DNA of 64,000 nt from an archaeon (GCA_021819035.1 JAKASL010000001.1:930001-994000); one strand, 5' to 3'. Shown: positions 1-8,260, numbered from the stretch's first letter. The notes: generated from the letters alone by a model not told the origin. Made by a program: numbers and translations.

Positions 1-1
1 C

Positions 2-193
2 CTCAAGAGACGAATCCAGCTCGTTACTGTAGCCTTATCCACCCCCTGGGTGTTGCTGTTGCGAGTCCTGCGAAAGCTCCCCCACCCGGACCTGGACGAA
101 TTGAAGGGTCTCTACTATGGCATTGTCGACGGGATGAAGCTCAACTATGGACCCAGTTCGAGGGAAGCCTACACCCCTAGCATCCCGGATTGA
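2..193 (+). CDS. Glycosyltransferase, C-terminal end (5' partial)
   Basis: An open frame runs in from the window edge and stops at TGA 191-193, giving 63 residues. The tail has a hydrophobic helix with scattered Arg/Lys followed by a GLYYGIVDGMK segment. This resembles the C-terminus of family 2 glycosyltransferases of the rhamnosyltransferase type, which end in a short amphipathic helix and a 'G-L-x-D-G' stretch. It converges on the dTDP-rhamnose operon, which fits surface-glycan synthesis. The catalytic domain lies outside the window, so the family call is a guess from the tail and its neighbours. The 225 bases to the next gene hold nothing I recognise. Confidence 0.45.
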   Translation, partial: LKRRIQLVTVALSTPWVLLLRVLRKLPHPDLDELKGLYYGIVDGMKLNYGPSSREAYTPSIPD

Positions 194-418
194 CGGAGAC
201 CGACTCCGTCGAACGGGCGGACTCGCAGCCCCGCCGAGCTTGTTCAGCACTCGCATGGCAACGTGGGGCGAGCGAACGCTTGACGGGCCGTCCTTGGTAA
301 GGTCATTTACCAAGGGATTCAGGCGGCGCACGGCGCGATATAGGTCTGGGTTGGCAGGCGCGTCAATGACCGGGCGACGTAGAGCCTACGAAGTCCCTTC
401 ACGCGGCGGCCCTGCCCG

Positions 419-1486
419 TCAGAGTTCTATGGTAGACTGCGCGCCGACCACCAGGCGCTTCCCTTTCGGTCGCGCTGTCCCCAGCGAGGCGACCTTCGAG
501 TTGGGCCCTATCAGGCTGTCCACGATCCGCTCGCTTGTGTCTATGGTGCACCCGTCCATTATCATCGAATTCTCCACTTCGCCGCTCCTCAGGACGACGT
601 TGTTGCCTATGCTCGTATATGGGCCTACGTAGACGCCTTCGTTCACCACGGACCCGCTCCCTATGACCACTGGGCCGCGGACCTCTGCCCCTCTCTTGAT
701 CACGCTGTTCAAGCCGGTGGAGACCCTGCCGTGGACGTTGGATTCGTCCTCTATGGTGCCGCGCACCTGGTGTTCCAGGTCGTCCAGCACGAGGCGATTC
801 GCTTCAATCAGGTCTTCGACGGTCCCGGTGTCCTTCCACCAGCCCGTGACCTCCTGTGCCTCGACCTTCGCCCCACTGTCTATCAGCCACTGTATCGCGT
901 CAGTGACCTCAAGCTCGCCCCTCAGGCTTGGCTCGATCCTGCCCACGGCCTCGAAGACGGCCGGCCCAAAGACGTAGACCCCCACCAGGGCGAGGTTGCT
1001 CCTTGGGTGCTTGGGCTTCTCCACGGCCCTTGTGACCTTCCCTGCCTCCATCTCGACGACGCCGTATCGCGACGGGTCCTTGACGGCGCACACCCCGATC
1101 ACACAGTCGGCCCCGCTCTGCCCGAAGCGCTCCACGAAACCCTTGGCCCCCTGCTTCAGGAGGTTGTCCCCGAGGTACGTGACGAAGGGTTCCCCTTCCA
1201 TGTACCCTTCCGCCAGCCGCACCGCGTGCGCGATCCCCTTGGGCTCAGGCTGGTCGATGTACGAAACCCTAACGCCGAAGTCGGACCCGTCCCCGAGGAG
1301 CTCCACTATCCCCTCCTTTGTCGGGCCGAGGACGACCGCTATGTCCGTGACCCCTGCGTTCTTCAGGTGCTCCAGCCCGTAGAGGATCATCGGCTTGTTG
1401 GCTATCGTGAGGAGGTGCTTGTTCCCTGTGAACGTGAGGGGCCTCAGCCTCGTCCCGTGCCCGCCGGCCAGGAGCAGGCCTTTCAA
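419..1486 (-). CDS. rmlA: Glucose-1-phosphate thymidylyltransferase, long form (RmlA)
   Basis: It makes dTDP-glucose from glucose-1-phosphate and dTTP, the first step of dTDP-L-rhamnose synthesis. The N-terminal nucleotidyltransferase domain (about 1-235) begins LLLAGGHGTRLRPLT, the pyrophosphorylase signature, with KHLL near residue 23 and EKPKHP near 155. Residues about 245-355 form a left-handed beta-helix of hexapeptide repeats (VVIGSGSVV, VYVGPYTSIG), typical of the archaeal long form of about 355 residues. The start is TTG at 1486. It is the last gene of a minus-strand operon and begins 30 bases after the rmlD stop. Confidence 0.93.
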   Translation of the reverse strand: MKGLLLAGGHGTRLRPLTFTGNKHLLTIANKPMILYGLEHLKNAGVTDIAVVLGPTKEGIVELLGDGSDFGVRVSYIDQPEPKGIAHAVRLAEGYMEGEPFVTYLGDNLLKQGAKGFVERFGQSGADCVIGVCAVKDPSRYGVVEMEAGKVTRAVEKPKHPRSNLALVGVYVFGPAVFEAVGRIEPSLRGELEVTDAIQWLIDSGAKVEAQEVTGWWKDTGTVEDLIEANRLVLDDLEHQVRGTIEDESNVHGRVSTGLNSVIKRGAEVRGPVVIGSGSVVNEGVYVGPYTSIGNNVVLRSGEVENSMIMDGCTIDTSERIVDSLIGPNSKVASLGTARPKGKRLVVGAQSTIEL

Positions 1487-1516
1487 ACGGGCAAAGCACC
1501 CTGTCCCCCGACTATT

Positions 1517-2428
1517 CTACTTATCCGTGCGCGTGCGCGCGTGCATCTGCTGCCGCTTCAGCGATGGGATGAACACCCTGAGTGACTCCTCCAGGCTCTC
1601 GGGTTTCGCAGCCAGAAGCGAATTCGCCTTGGATACGTTCAGCGTCGTGTCCCTCGGCCTCACCGCGCGCCAGCCGACCTCCTCGCCGCTCGCGGGTCTC
1701 AGGAGGCTCCCGTCGAGCTCGAGCTCTTTCGCGACCCGCGCGGCGAACTCGAGCCTGGAGATGCCGGTGGAAGAGCTGACATGCAGGGTGCCTTCGGACC
1801 TCCTCGCGGCCAGCTCCAGGATCATCATGGAGAGGTTGGCGGTGTGCGTGGGGGAGGTGCGCTGGTCGGACACCACCTTCATTTCCTGGCCGGCCGAGAG
1901 CCTCTCGGCCACGACCACCGGGAAGCTCTTCCGCCTCGGGTGGAGGCCGTAGGGGGTGCTCGTCCGGGCGATGCACCAGGTCGACGCGAAGCGCTCCGCG
2001 GCGACCTCCCCCATCAGCTTCGACTTGCCATAGAAGTTGACCGGGTTCGGCTCGTCGTTTTCGCCGTATGACCCCTTCGACCCGTCGAAGACGTAGTCTG
2101 TCGAGACGTAGACGAGGTGCGAGCCGGCCCTCCTCGCTTCAGTAGCGATTGCTTCAGTGGCCTTCGCGTTGACCGCCAGTGCGAGCTCCTTGTTCGACTC
2201 GCATGCGTCCACGTCAGTCATAGCAGCAGCGTGGATGACGACGTCTGGTCTGTTCGCCGCAAAGGCCTTCCTGATGCTGTCTGACGAACTCATATCCAGC
2301 AGGACGGGCTTCCCGCGCTCCGGCGGGCAGGCATGCTGCGCGGACAGCAGCTCGAACCCCCCCTCGGCGGCGGCAAACGCGAGGTCCCGCCCGACCAGCC
2401 CCGTCGCCCCCGTGAGAAGTATCTTCAT
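1517..2428 (-). CDS. rmlD: dTDP-4-dehydrorhamnose reductase (RmlD)
   Basis: It reduces dTDP-4-dehydro-L-rhamnose to dTDP-L-rhamnose with NAD(P)H. It is an extended short-chain dehydrogenase of 303 residues with the N-terminal Rossmann motif LLTGATGLVGRDL, a YVSTDYVFDG segment and the catalytic YGKSK (Tyr/Lys) near residue 130. I chose the ATG at 2428 because it overlaps the rmlB stop as ATGA and puts the glycine motif at the usual distance. A longer reading from 2449 would only add a poor seven-residue extension. The gene is translationally coupled within the rml operon. Confidence 0.93.
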   Translation of the reverse strand: MKILLTGATGLVGRDLAFAAAEGGFELLSAQHACPPERGKPVLLDMSSSDSIRKAFAANRPDVVIHAAAMTDVDACESNKELALAVNAKATEAIATEARRAGSHLVYVSTDYVFDGSKGSYGENDEPNPVNFYGKSKLMGEVAAERFASTWCIARTSTPYGLHPRRKSFPVVVAERLSAGQEMKVVSDQRTSPTHTANLSMMILELAARRSEGTLHVSSSTGISRLEFAARVAKELELDGSLLRPASGEEVGWRAVRPRDTTLNVSKANSLLAAKPESLEESLRVFIPSLKRQQMHARTRTDK

Positions 2429-3432
2429 CTTCGCCGTCGTGGCTTCCATGGCGCCTCATGCAGCGCGCTCTTTGTAGCAAGGGGCCTCCACCACGACCTG
2501 TTGTCGAGATACCAGTCCACGGTCTCGCGGAGCGCTTCGTCGAACCCGTGTTCGGGGCTCCAGCCGAGGTCGCGCCGTATCTTCGACGCGTCGATCGAAT
2601 ACCGTCTGTCGTGCCCCGGCCTGTCCTCGACATGCTCGACTATGTCCTTGTCCTTCCCCATCAGGGACAGGACCTTCTCGACAAGGCGCAGGTTCGTCAC
2701 CTCGTTCCACGCTGCTATGTTGTAGACCTCGCCAGGTCTCCCCTTCAGCAGGACGCGCTTCAATGCCTCCACGTGGTCGAGAACGTATATCCAGCTCCGC
2801 GACTGGTCGCCCTTCCCGTATATCGGGACTTTCATCCCCCTCAAGGCTCGGATTATGGTCTTCGGGATCAGCTTCTCCGGGAACTGATACGGCCCGAAGT
2901 TGTTCGAGCACCTCGTGACTATCGCCCGGGTCCCATACGTGTTATGGTACGACATGGCGAGCGCCTCTGCGGAGGCCTTGGTGGCTGCGTAGGGGTTGCT
3001 CGGGCGCAACCTACTCCCCTCGTCGAATGCCTCTCCCGCCCCCGCCGGGCCGTAGACCTCGTCGGTGGAAACCTGGACGAACATGTCGATGCCGTTCTCA
3101 CGGACCGCCTCTAGGACGTTGTATGCCCCTATGATGTTCGACCTTACGAACGGTGCTGGATCCGCGATGCTGCGGTCGACATGCGACTCCGCGGCGAAGT
3201 TCACCACTGCATCCACCCCGCGGACGCGCCTCCTGACGAACGTGGGATCGGCGATGTCCCCCCTGACGAACTCGTAGCGGGGGTTCTTCCGCAGCTCCGC
3301 CAGGTTCCGCTTGTCGGAGCCGTAGCGCAGGGCGTCGACGTTGACTATCTTGGAATACGAATCGTCTTCGATAGCCCGTCGGATGAAGTTGCCCCCGATG
3401 AAGCCGAGGCCTCCGGTGACGAGCAGTCTCAT
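2425..3432 (-). CDS. rmlB: dTDP-glucose 4,6-dehydratase (RmlB)
   Basis: It converts dTDP-glucose to dTDP-4-keto-6-deoxyglucose using bound NAD+. Its 335 residues match the family. Visible motifs are VTGGLGFIGGNFIR at the N-terminus, NFAAESHVDRS near 80, the catalytic STDEVYG near 125 and YAATKASAEAL (YxxxK) near 150. The ATG at 3430-3432 overlaps the TGA of rmlC, and its own stop overlaps the rmlD start, both as ATGA. The order rmlC-B-D-A with this coupling indicates one transcript. Confidence 0.95.
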   Translation of the reverse strand: MRLLVTGGLGFIGGNFIRRAIEDDSYSKIVNVDALRYGSDKRNLAELRKNPRYEFVRGDIADPTFVRRRVRGVDAVVNFAAESHVDRSIADPAPFVRSNIIGAYNVLEAVRENGIDMFVQVSTDEVYGPAGAGEAFDEGSRLRPSNPYAATKASAEALAMSYHNTYGTRAIVTRCSNNFGPYQFPEKLIPKTIIRALRGMKVPIYGKGDQSRSWIYVLDHVEALKRVLLKGRPGEVYNIAAWNEVTNLRLVEKVLSLMGKDKDIVEHVEDRPGHDRRYSIDASKIRRDLGWSPEHGFDEALRETVDWYLDNRSWWRPLATKSALHEAPWKPRRRR

Positions 3433-4010
3433 CCGGACCCCCCACCTGCTCCTTCCGCGAAAGAGAAATTATTCTCTGCGTCTCTCAGCAGTGGGAGTGC
3501 GGCGTCCCTTCCAGCCAAGATGGGCTCCTTGACAGGCCACGCTATCCCGAGTCCCCCGTCATCCCACCTTATCCCACGTTCAAGCTCCGGGGCATATTCG
3601 CGGCTGACCTTGTAGATCACGTCAGCCTCCTCTGACAGGACGCAGAACCCATGCGCGAACCCTTCAGGGATGTACATCCCTCTGCGATTCTCTCCGGAGA
3701 GCGTTTCTCCAGCCCATCTGCCGTATGTAGGAGAATTCCGTCGGATATCGACTGCCACGTCAAAAATCTCCCCCCTTGCGGCAAACACGAATTTTGCCTG
3801 TGCCTCGGGGTTCAACTGATAATGCAGGCCCCGCAGGACTCCCTTGACCGAGTGCGAAAGGTTGTCTTGGACGAACCTTTCCCCTATCCCGTTCTCCAAG
3901 AACCGTGACTCCTTGAAGACTTCTGCGAAAAATCCTCTGCCGTCCTTGAAGCTCTCGGCTTCGACCAGAATCACCCCTGGCACCTCCAGTCTTCTGAAGC
4001 TCAACGGCAC
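3429..4010 (-). CDS. rmlC: dTDP-4-dehydrorhamnose 3,5-epimerase (RmlC)
   Basis: It epimerises C3 and C5 of dTDP-4-keto-6-deoxyglucose. It is a cupin of 193 residues with DGRGFFAEVF, the catalytic His in GVLRGLHYQ, and YIPEGFAHGFCVLSEEADVIYKVS. The frame stays open far upstream, but that sequence does not look like RmlC. I chose GTG at 4010, which gives MPLSFRRLEVPGVILVE, the usual family N-terminus. No Shine-Dalgarno sequence is visible there. It is the first gene of the rml operon. Confidence 0.9.
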   Translation of the reverse strand: MPLSFRRLEVPGVILVEAESFKDGRGFFAEVFKESRFLENGIGERFVQDNLSHSVKGVLRGLHYQLNPEAQAKFVFAARGEIFDVAVDIRRNSPTYGRWAGETLSGENRRGMYIPEGFAHGFCVLSEEADVIYKVSREYAPELERGIRWDDGGLGIAWPVKEPILAGRDAALPLLRDAENNFSFAEGAGGGSG

Positions 4011-4039
4011 GGATTCGACGTCTTCAGACAGAATAAAAT

Positions 4040-4303
4040 CCGTTGCGGTCAGAGAACCCTGCTGCTTCCTGACCAGGCCCCTTGCGCCTGACGGGAAGCG
4101 GAGCCGGGGCTTCGGCGGAACCGGTGTCGTTCGACAGGCGCGAGGCCGCTCCAAGCGCGATCTGCGGGGCAAACGGCTGGCCGCAGGGCGCGGGAAGGGG
4201 AGGCCGCCCATAACTCCGAGACTCTCGCTTCGAGCCCCCTTCTGAGGTCCGGAGCCACCCCATCGAGAAACTTCTTCGCGCGCTGAGCCAGAAAGACCTT
4301 CAA
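4040..4303 (-). pseudogene. Decayed RelE-type toxin gene with a possible partner
   Basis: From TTG 4303 the minus strand encodes LKVFLAQRAKKFLDG then VAPDLRRGLEARVSEL, which reads like the N-terminal helices of RelE/ParE mRNA-interferase toxins. Afterwards the frame loses similarity. A different frame near 4040-4080 reads RLRFPSGARGLVRK then SLTATDFIL, which could be the family's C-terminal strands. This suggests two frameshifts. A 33-codon basic reading frame (4300-4401, minus) ends in a TGA overlapping the TTG start, like an antitoxin-toxin junction, but I do not recognise it. The identification rests on motif resemblance only. The remaining bases from 4402 to the PIN gene promoter hold nothing recognisable. 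Confidence 0.35.
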
Positions 4304-4634
4304 GGCTTGTGGGCCTTGAAGGGGACGGTCTTGCACAGCCTGTGCTCCTCCCAGCGCCGCCGCGCTGGCCGGTCCCTCTTCCCATGGGGGCGAACCGTCA
4401 TTTTGGCGAACCCCCAGCCGACTTGCTCGCGTGTTTGTGCCGGGATTTGGGGACCGCGATGGATTCGCGATACAGAGGCGCAACCGTAATCGCTAATCAT
4501 CTTCCCGCGCGCTACAAGCAAGTTTGAAGTTCGCGCGCCTCGCCGCGCAGAGTCCCCAGCCGTCGCCGGGCGCCGGGAGGCGCAGGCGGGCTTCACCGAC
4601 GCCTTCTGATATTATGTCTTCTTACGACGTAGTA

Positions 4635-4641
4635 CTTAAAG
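4635..4641 (+). promoter_or_regulatory. TATA box of the PIN/UPF0175 operon
   Basis: The sequence CTTAAAG lies about 27 bases upstream of the ATG at 4665, in GC-rich surroundings. In archaea, transcription starts about 25 bases after the box, so the transcript would begin at or just before the ATG and be leaderless. The same TTAAAG type of box recurs before many genes in this window. Confidence 0.55.
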
Positions 4642-4664
4642 AGAAGACGGCCGGTTCTCCCGGC

Positions 4665-5171
4665 ATGCCCGTGAGCAACGCGAGCCCCCTGATACACATG
4701 TCGAGGCTCGGGAAGCTCAGGTTCGCCCAGACGATCTTCGGCAATGTCTTCATCCCCGACGCGGTCAGGCGTGAGACCATAGAGGCAGGCGCGAAGGAGG
4801 GGTTCCCTGACGTGTCGGCCCTGGAGAAGCTCGAGACTGACGGGTGGCTCGTGACGTCGCCGCTGTCGAAGAGGTCGCTGGAAGTCGCCGACGCGCTGAG
4901 CCAGGGGCTCGGGAGGGGTGAGGCGGAAGCCATCGCGCTCGCCCTCGAAAGGCAAGAGCGGCTGTTCATGGACGACCAGAAGGGGAGGGCCGCATCAAGG
5001 CTCTACGGCGTCGAGACGGTGACTACGCTCGGCCTGATGCTGGAGATGAGGGCGGGCGGGGCCATGGAGCTGGGCGAGTACCAGAGGAACGTGAAGGAGT
5101 ACGGCTCCCAGGGGTGGATAGGGGCGGACGTGGTCCAGCTGTACCTGGAGAAGGGTCGAGAGCTTGGGTGA
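4665..5171 (+). CDS. PIN-like DUF3368 protein, probable toxin
   Basis: It has 168 residues and starts MPVSNASPLIHMSRLGKL, where the SNASPLI segment carries the usual first polar positions of DUF3368/PIN-like ribonucleases. GLGRGEAEAIALAL near residue 85 holds the conserved acidic residues, and FMDDQKGRAAS near 105 carries the next Asp pair. The PIN fold is expected to cleave RNA with a metal ion. ATG 4665 was chosen over an upstream in-frame ATG because a TATA box lies 27 bases before it. The stop overlaps the start of the following UPF0175 gene by 8 bases, so they are a coupled toxin-antitoxin-like pair. Confidence 0.8.
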   Translation: MPVSNASPLIHMSRLGKLRFAQTIFGNVFIPDAVRRETIEAGAKEGFPDVSALEKLETDGWLVTSPLSKRSLEVADALSQGLGRGEAEAIALALERQERLFMDDQKGRAASRLYGVETVTTLGLMLEMRAGGAMELGEYQRNVKEYGSQGWIGADVVQLYLEKGRELG

Positions 5172-5478
5172 AAGGATCTCGTTCGTGGTGCCGGCGGAGA
5201 TGAAGAAGGCGCTGGAGGAGCTGCAGCGGCTGACGGGGGAGGACAAGTCCACGCTGCTCAGGGCCCTCATAGACAAGGGGCTCGCAGAGACGAAGATGGA
5301 CATCGCGGCCGACCGCTACGTCAAGGGGAAGGCGTCGCTGGGGAAGGCGTCGGAGGTCGCAGGGGTGTCCCTCTGGGAGTTCCTGGACGAGCTCAGGAGG
5401 AGGAACGTCGGGCTGAAATATTCCATGGCCGACGCCGAGGAGGAGATAGCACGGGCGCTGTCCAGGCGGAAGGGCTAG
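5164..5478 (+). CDS. UPF0175-family DNA-binding antitoxin
   Basis: It has 104 residues from TTG 5164. The first half (SFVVPAEMKKALEEL, STLLRALIDKGLAE) looks like a ribbon-helix-helix segment. The second half, KASLGKASEVAGVSLWEFLD, is the helix-turn-helix hallmark of UPF0175 proteins. This family is commonly paired with DUF3368 PIN-like proteins, as here. It probably represses its own operon and neutralises the PIN partner. The order toxin then antitoxin is the reverse of classical VapBC. A GTG at 5168 is out of frame, so TTG is the only sensible start. Confidence 0.8.
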   Translation: MGERISFVVPAEMKKALEELQRLTGEDKSTLLRALIDKGLAETKMDIAADRYVKGKASLGKASEVAGVSLWEFLDELRRRNVGLKYSMADAEEEIARALSRRKG

Positions 5479-5530
5479 GTCCGTTCGGGGCCGCCGGCTC
5501 GTACCCTGGTTTCGACATCGCCCTGAGGAG

Positions 5531-7192
5531 TTACCAAATCACCGTATCTTCTGTATCACGCGACAGAAGGCTGGCTACGCCATCTTCCGACGGCGGAGGG
5601 CTAACTCTATGCCCTCTGGCCCAGTCTCCCCGGCTTGCATGGCCGTTTGGATGGACCCTCCCCGCTCGCCCGATGGGCGCTTCAATGACTAGGGCTCCGA
5701 CCTCGGTGGCAGGAGTGTGGCTTGACCCCCTCGCGGGGGTGATAGCGGGTGGTGCTGTGAGCAGCTCTGTTATCACCCCTCCTCCATTGCCATCCCCACC
5801 ACTCTTCCATTCCACAGGTTCGTGGCGGGGCGAAGTCTGGATTCGAGGCTGATAACCGTAATATCTGACGCAGTGGTTCCACATCGCCCTTTCCTTCCTC
5901 TCCCTAGGAAGGCAATCGAACGCTGGCGTCTCTCCAAATCCCAGCGCCCTCCTCGCTATGACGAACGCTGCGAGCTGGTGCCTGTTGAACCCTCCGAACC
6001 TCCTTCTGTACTTCGCCAGGGCGACCTTGCTGGAATAGGCAGGGTCCACATCCACGGAGAGCATCTTCGTCTTCAGCGCGCGGAGCTCTATCGTCTGGAG
6101 CATCTTCCTCTTCATGAAGTTGGAGAGCTTGAAGTTCGTCCGAGGGGAGCGGTCGTAGGCGCCCTTGAACCTCAGCTTCTCGACTGCGACAGCGTTGCAC
6201 CCGCGAGTGTCCCTGCACCACCTCAGCATCCTGTTCACGATATCCTCGAGGAGCCACTTCCTCCTGTTCTTCGAGGCCGTGACCAGCCTCCTATCCCCGA
6301 AGAACCTCGTGGCGACGAGGTTCCCGTCGCTTGACACGATCGTGCACGCTATTCCTTCCGGGTTGATGTCTATGCCAGCGAGCCTTCCTGTCCATTCAAC
6401 GACAGGCTCCTTGAGCTCGAACGAAACGAGCACCTGATACCCCTTCTACGAGCGGACCACCCTGACGGAGTAGGCGAGCCCTCCATCAAGGAGTCCGCCC
6501 CTCCCTCCGAGCTTCACCGACTCGGCCTTTGCGATGACGTCCCTCACAAGACCAGACCAGTGGCCAGGGACGCGCAGAGGCAGGGTGAAATCGCCTCCTG
6601 GCCAGTTCCTGACCTCGAGAAGGAACTTCGACCCATCATAGGACAGCCTCGTGCTCCCGTTCCCCCGCTGGTTCGCCTGCCCGACAGAGAAGAAGTGGTT
6701 CGCTCTCCTCTCCCGCCACTCCCTTCTGAGTTCGTCGCGCCTCTGACCCTCCGCAATCGACAGCTGATTGAGCAGCTTGGCCGAGCCGAAAACAGCCCTG
6801 GGATACGACCTGTACAGGAGCTGTCCCCTGAGCTCCTCCGCCCTCGACTCGTACCACTCCATCTTCCTCCTGCACACCTCCACCTTCAGCGGGCTGGAGA
6901 GCCTCTCCGTCTTCTCCTTCGTGTTCCTCGCCTTCTCCCTGCACTGCTCGACCCTGTAGCCGATTCCTTCCTCCTGAGAGGCCATGACTGCCCTTGCCTG
7001 GTTGATCGCGGACTGGCACCACCTCGCATTCCACACCCCGTACCTGCTACGGAGTGTCGCCTTGGTCGAGCCGGCGCCAGCCCCCTCCCTGAGGAGGCTG
7101 TAAGCAGTCCTCTCCATGGAGCAGAACGTCCTGCACGTCTCGTCGAGCCTGGCGTCCCTCCCCTCGATGAACGCCCTGACGGTGTACTGCAA
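5531..7192 (-). pseudogene. tnpB: TnpB/IS605 OrfB-like nuclease gene interrupted by one in-frame TAG
   Basis: One frame runs from TTG 7192 to 5531 with a single TAG at 6446-6448; codons on both sides remain in register. The N-terminal part (248 residues) is the helical and wedge region of TnpB-related proteins. The part after the stop has RuvC-like motifs: AGIDINPEGIACTIVSSDG (Asp), VAVEKLRFKG (Glu) and VDPAYSSKVALAKYRRRFGG followed by HQLAAFVIARRALG. The C-terminal tail of about 110 residues is Gly/Pro-rich and probably overlaps structured RNA. A TTAAAT box lies near 7217-7222, about 27 bases before the start. It is either a recent nonsense mutant or two polypeptides, the second possibly restarting at GTG 6433. 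No TnpA transposase is adjacent. Confidence 0.8.
5726..5779. other. Nested hairpins in the 3' end of the TnpB gene (possible omega-RNA scaffold)
   Basis: GGGGTGATA at 5736-5744 pairs perfectly with TATCACCCC at 5771-5779, enclosing a smaller GCTG/CAGC hairpin. An alternative hairpin, CCCCC (5726-5730) with GGGGG (5735-5739), uses the same bases, so the two folds compete. TnpB guide RNAs usually overlap the gene's 3' end and are strongly structured, so this is a candidate, not a demonstrated RNA. The palindromes could equally be transposon end structure. Confidence 0.3.
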
Positions 7193-7638
7193 CGGCGATC
7201 GAATATCCGTGGACCGGATTTAACGACCAATGTGGTACAGAAGATACAGATTTTGGGCAGCTGCTTGCAAGACCCCGGCCTGCCTTGCAGGGCATGGGCC
7301 AGGCGTGACCTAGACCCTTCGCGTCGAATCACTTGAGGGGCGCATGCCGAAGATTCAAGGCATCGCCGACCCTAGAGCCCGCCTGGCGTCCGTCGAGAAG
7401 GGCGCCATACGATAGCGCGGAGACGCCGCCCCGTGGCCTCCGGAGGCAGGCCGTGAACCTCCCGCGAAGTCAGTGCGGCGTCGCACCCCGCCCGTGCTAC
7501 TCCACGGTTATCCGTCTCCCCGCTGCCCTTTCACGATGTCTTTGTGGCGGCCATGAACATCGTCGCAGGCGCAGCCATTTTCGGCTGCGTCGACGGCCAA
7601 GGGGGGCGACTTACGTCCGAGGAGACCTGGGGCCCCGC
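7193..7638. other. Gene-free stretch with a TATA box and a pilin-like fragment
   Basis: About 450 bases lack a convincing gene. The left end carries the TTAAAT box serving the minus-strand TnpB gene. Near 7535-7600 the plus strand encodes NIVAGAAIFGCVDGQGG, which resembles ITGFAVWGYVDGQAG in the pilin starting at 8710. It may be a decayed pilin fragment, but there is no start codon context or class III signal sequence. The middle has no recognisable content. Confidence 0.35.
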
Positions 7639-8046
7639 TCACACTTCGAAGAAGACGGCACGCGATTTCAGAGCCCTTTTGAGCTCAGGGTCCGTGGTCA
7701 AGAGCACTTCCCCGTTCGCCTCGAGGGTGGCCAGGGCGAAGCAGTCCGCGATGGAGAGCGAGGAGTCCTTCAACTTCCACTTTCCAGCCGCGACCACGGC
7801 ATCTTCGTCGGTCGAGATCGATAGAATCTGCGAGTTTCTGACGAGCCCGAGGCGCGCGTCCGCCGTCTCCATGTCGAATCTCTGTCCCGTCTTGTAGTAA
7901 AACTCGGCCAGGTTCACCTCGGAGACGAACCCCGTTGCCCGCCCAGACGACACCTTGTCAAAGTATGGTTTCACCGAGGAATCGCCCGCGAAGAAGAGGG
8001 CGAAGACTCCTGCATCGAAGACGTAGCTATGGGCGCTCGGACTCAG
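7639..8046 (-). CDS. vapC: VapC-type PIN-domain ribonuclease toxin
   Basis: The frame encodes SYVFDAGVFALFFAGDSS, with the first PIN Asp, then EVNLAEFYYKTG (second acidic site), LSIADCFALATL (third) and LTTDPELKRA, ending after 136 codons if it begins at CTG 8046. No ATG, GTG or TTG precedes the first catalytic Asp in this frame. The only standard start, GTG at 7974, would delete it. The gene overlaps the stop of the AbrB-like antitoxin, so it is probably translated by coupling from a non-standard start or through a sequence error. Expected role: RNA cleavage when the antitoxin is lost. Confidence 0.75.
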   Translation of the reverse strand: MSPSAHSYVFDAGVFALFFAGDSSVKPYFDKVSSGRATGFVSEVNLAEFYYKTGQRFDMETADARLGLVRNSQILSISTDEDAVVAAGKWKLKDSSLSIADCFALATLEANGEVLLTTDPELKRALKSRAVFFEV

Positions 8047-8260
8047 CCTCCCTCCTCCTCTCCGTCGATATCCCCCGAGCGACGTCCCTCATCTTGCTGC
8101 CGTCGACGCCGAAGGCGTCTTCCAAGGACATCGTGGGCCTCACTATCACATTCCCACCCTCTTCGCTAATAACGACCAACCTCGTAATCTTCAGCTTCCG
8201 CCTCAGCTCTGCAGGGATGACCACCTGACCCTTGCTTGACACCCTGGCGAGCGTCTCCAT
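8027..8260 (-). CDS. vapB: AbrB-type antitoxin (VapB-like)
   Basis: It has 77 residues beginning METLARVSSKGQVVIP then AELRRKLKI, the swapped-hairpin AbrB/SpoVT DNA-binding signature. The C-terminal half (SLEDAFGVDGSKMRDV) is the flexible region that would wrap the PIN toxin. ATG 8260 was preferred to upstream starts because the AbrB motif should begin within a few residues and a TTTAAG-like box sits about 27 bases upstream (near 8284-8290, read on the minus strand). It overlaps the toxin gene and is expected to repress the operon. Confidence 0.85.
   Translation of the reverse strand: METLARVSSKGQVVIPAELRRKLKITRLVVISEEGGNVIVRPTMSLEDAFGVDGSKMRDVARGISTERRREAESERP

Noticed and set aside
147-632. 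Long open frame on the plus strand across the rmlA 3' end
   Set aside because: It overlaps the well-supported rmlA gene antisense and has no domain-like pattern; long open frames are expected in sequence this GC-rich.
6446-6448. TAG in the TnpB gene read as pyrrolysine
   Set aside because: TAG ends many ordinary genes here (for example pgk, the ParB neighbour's region and the KaiC-like gene B), so genome-wide read-through is unlikely; no pyrrolysine genes were seen.
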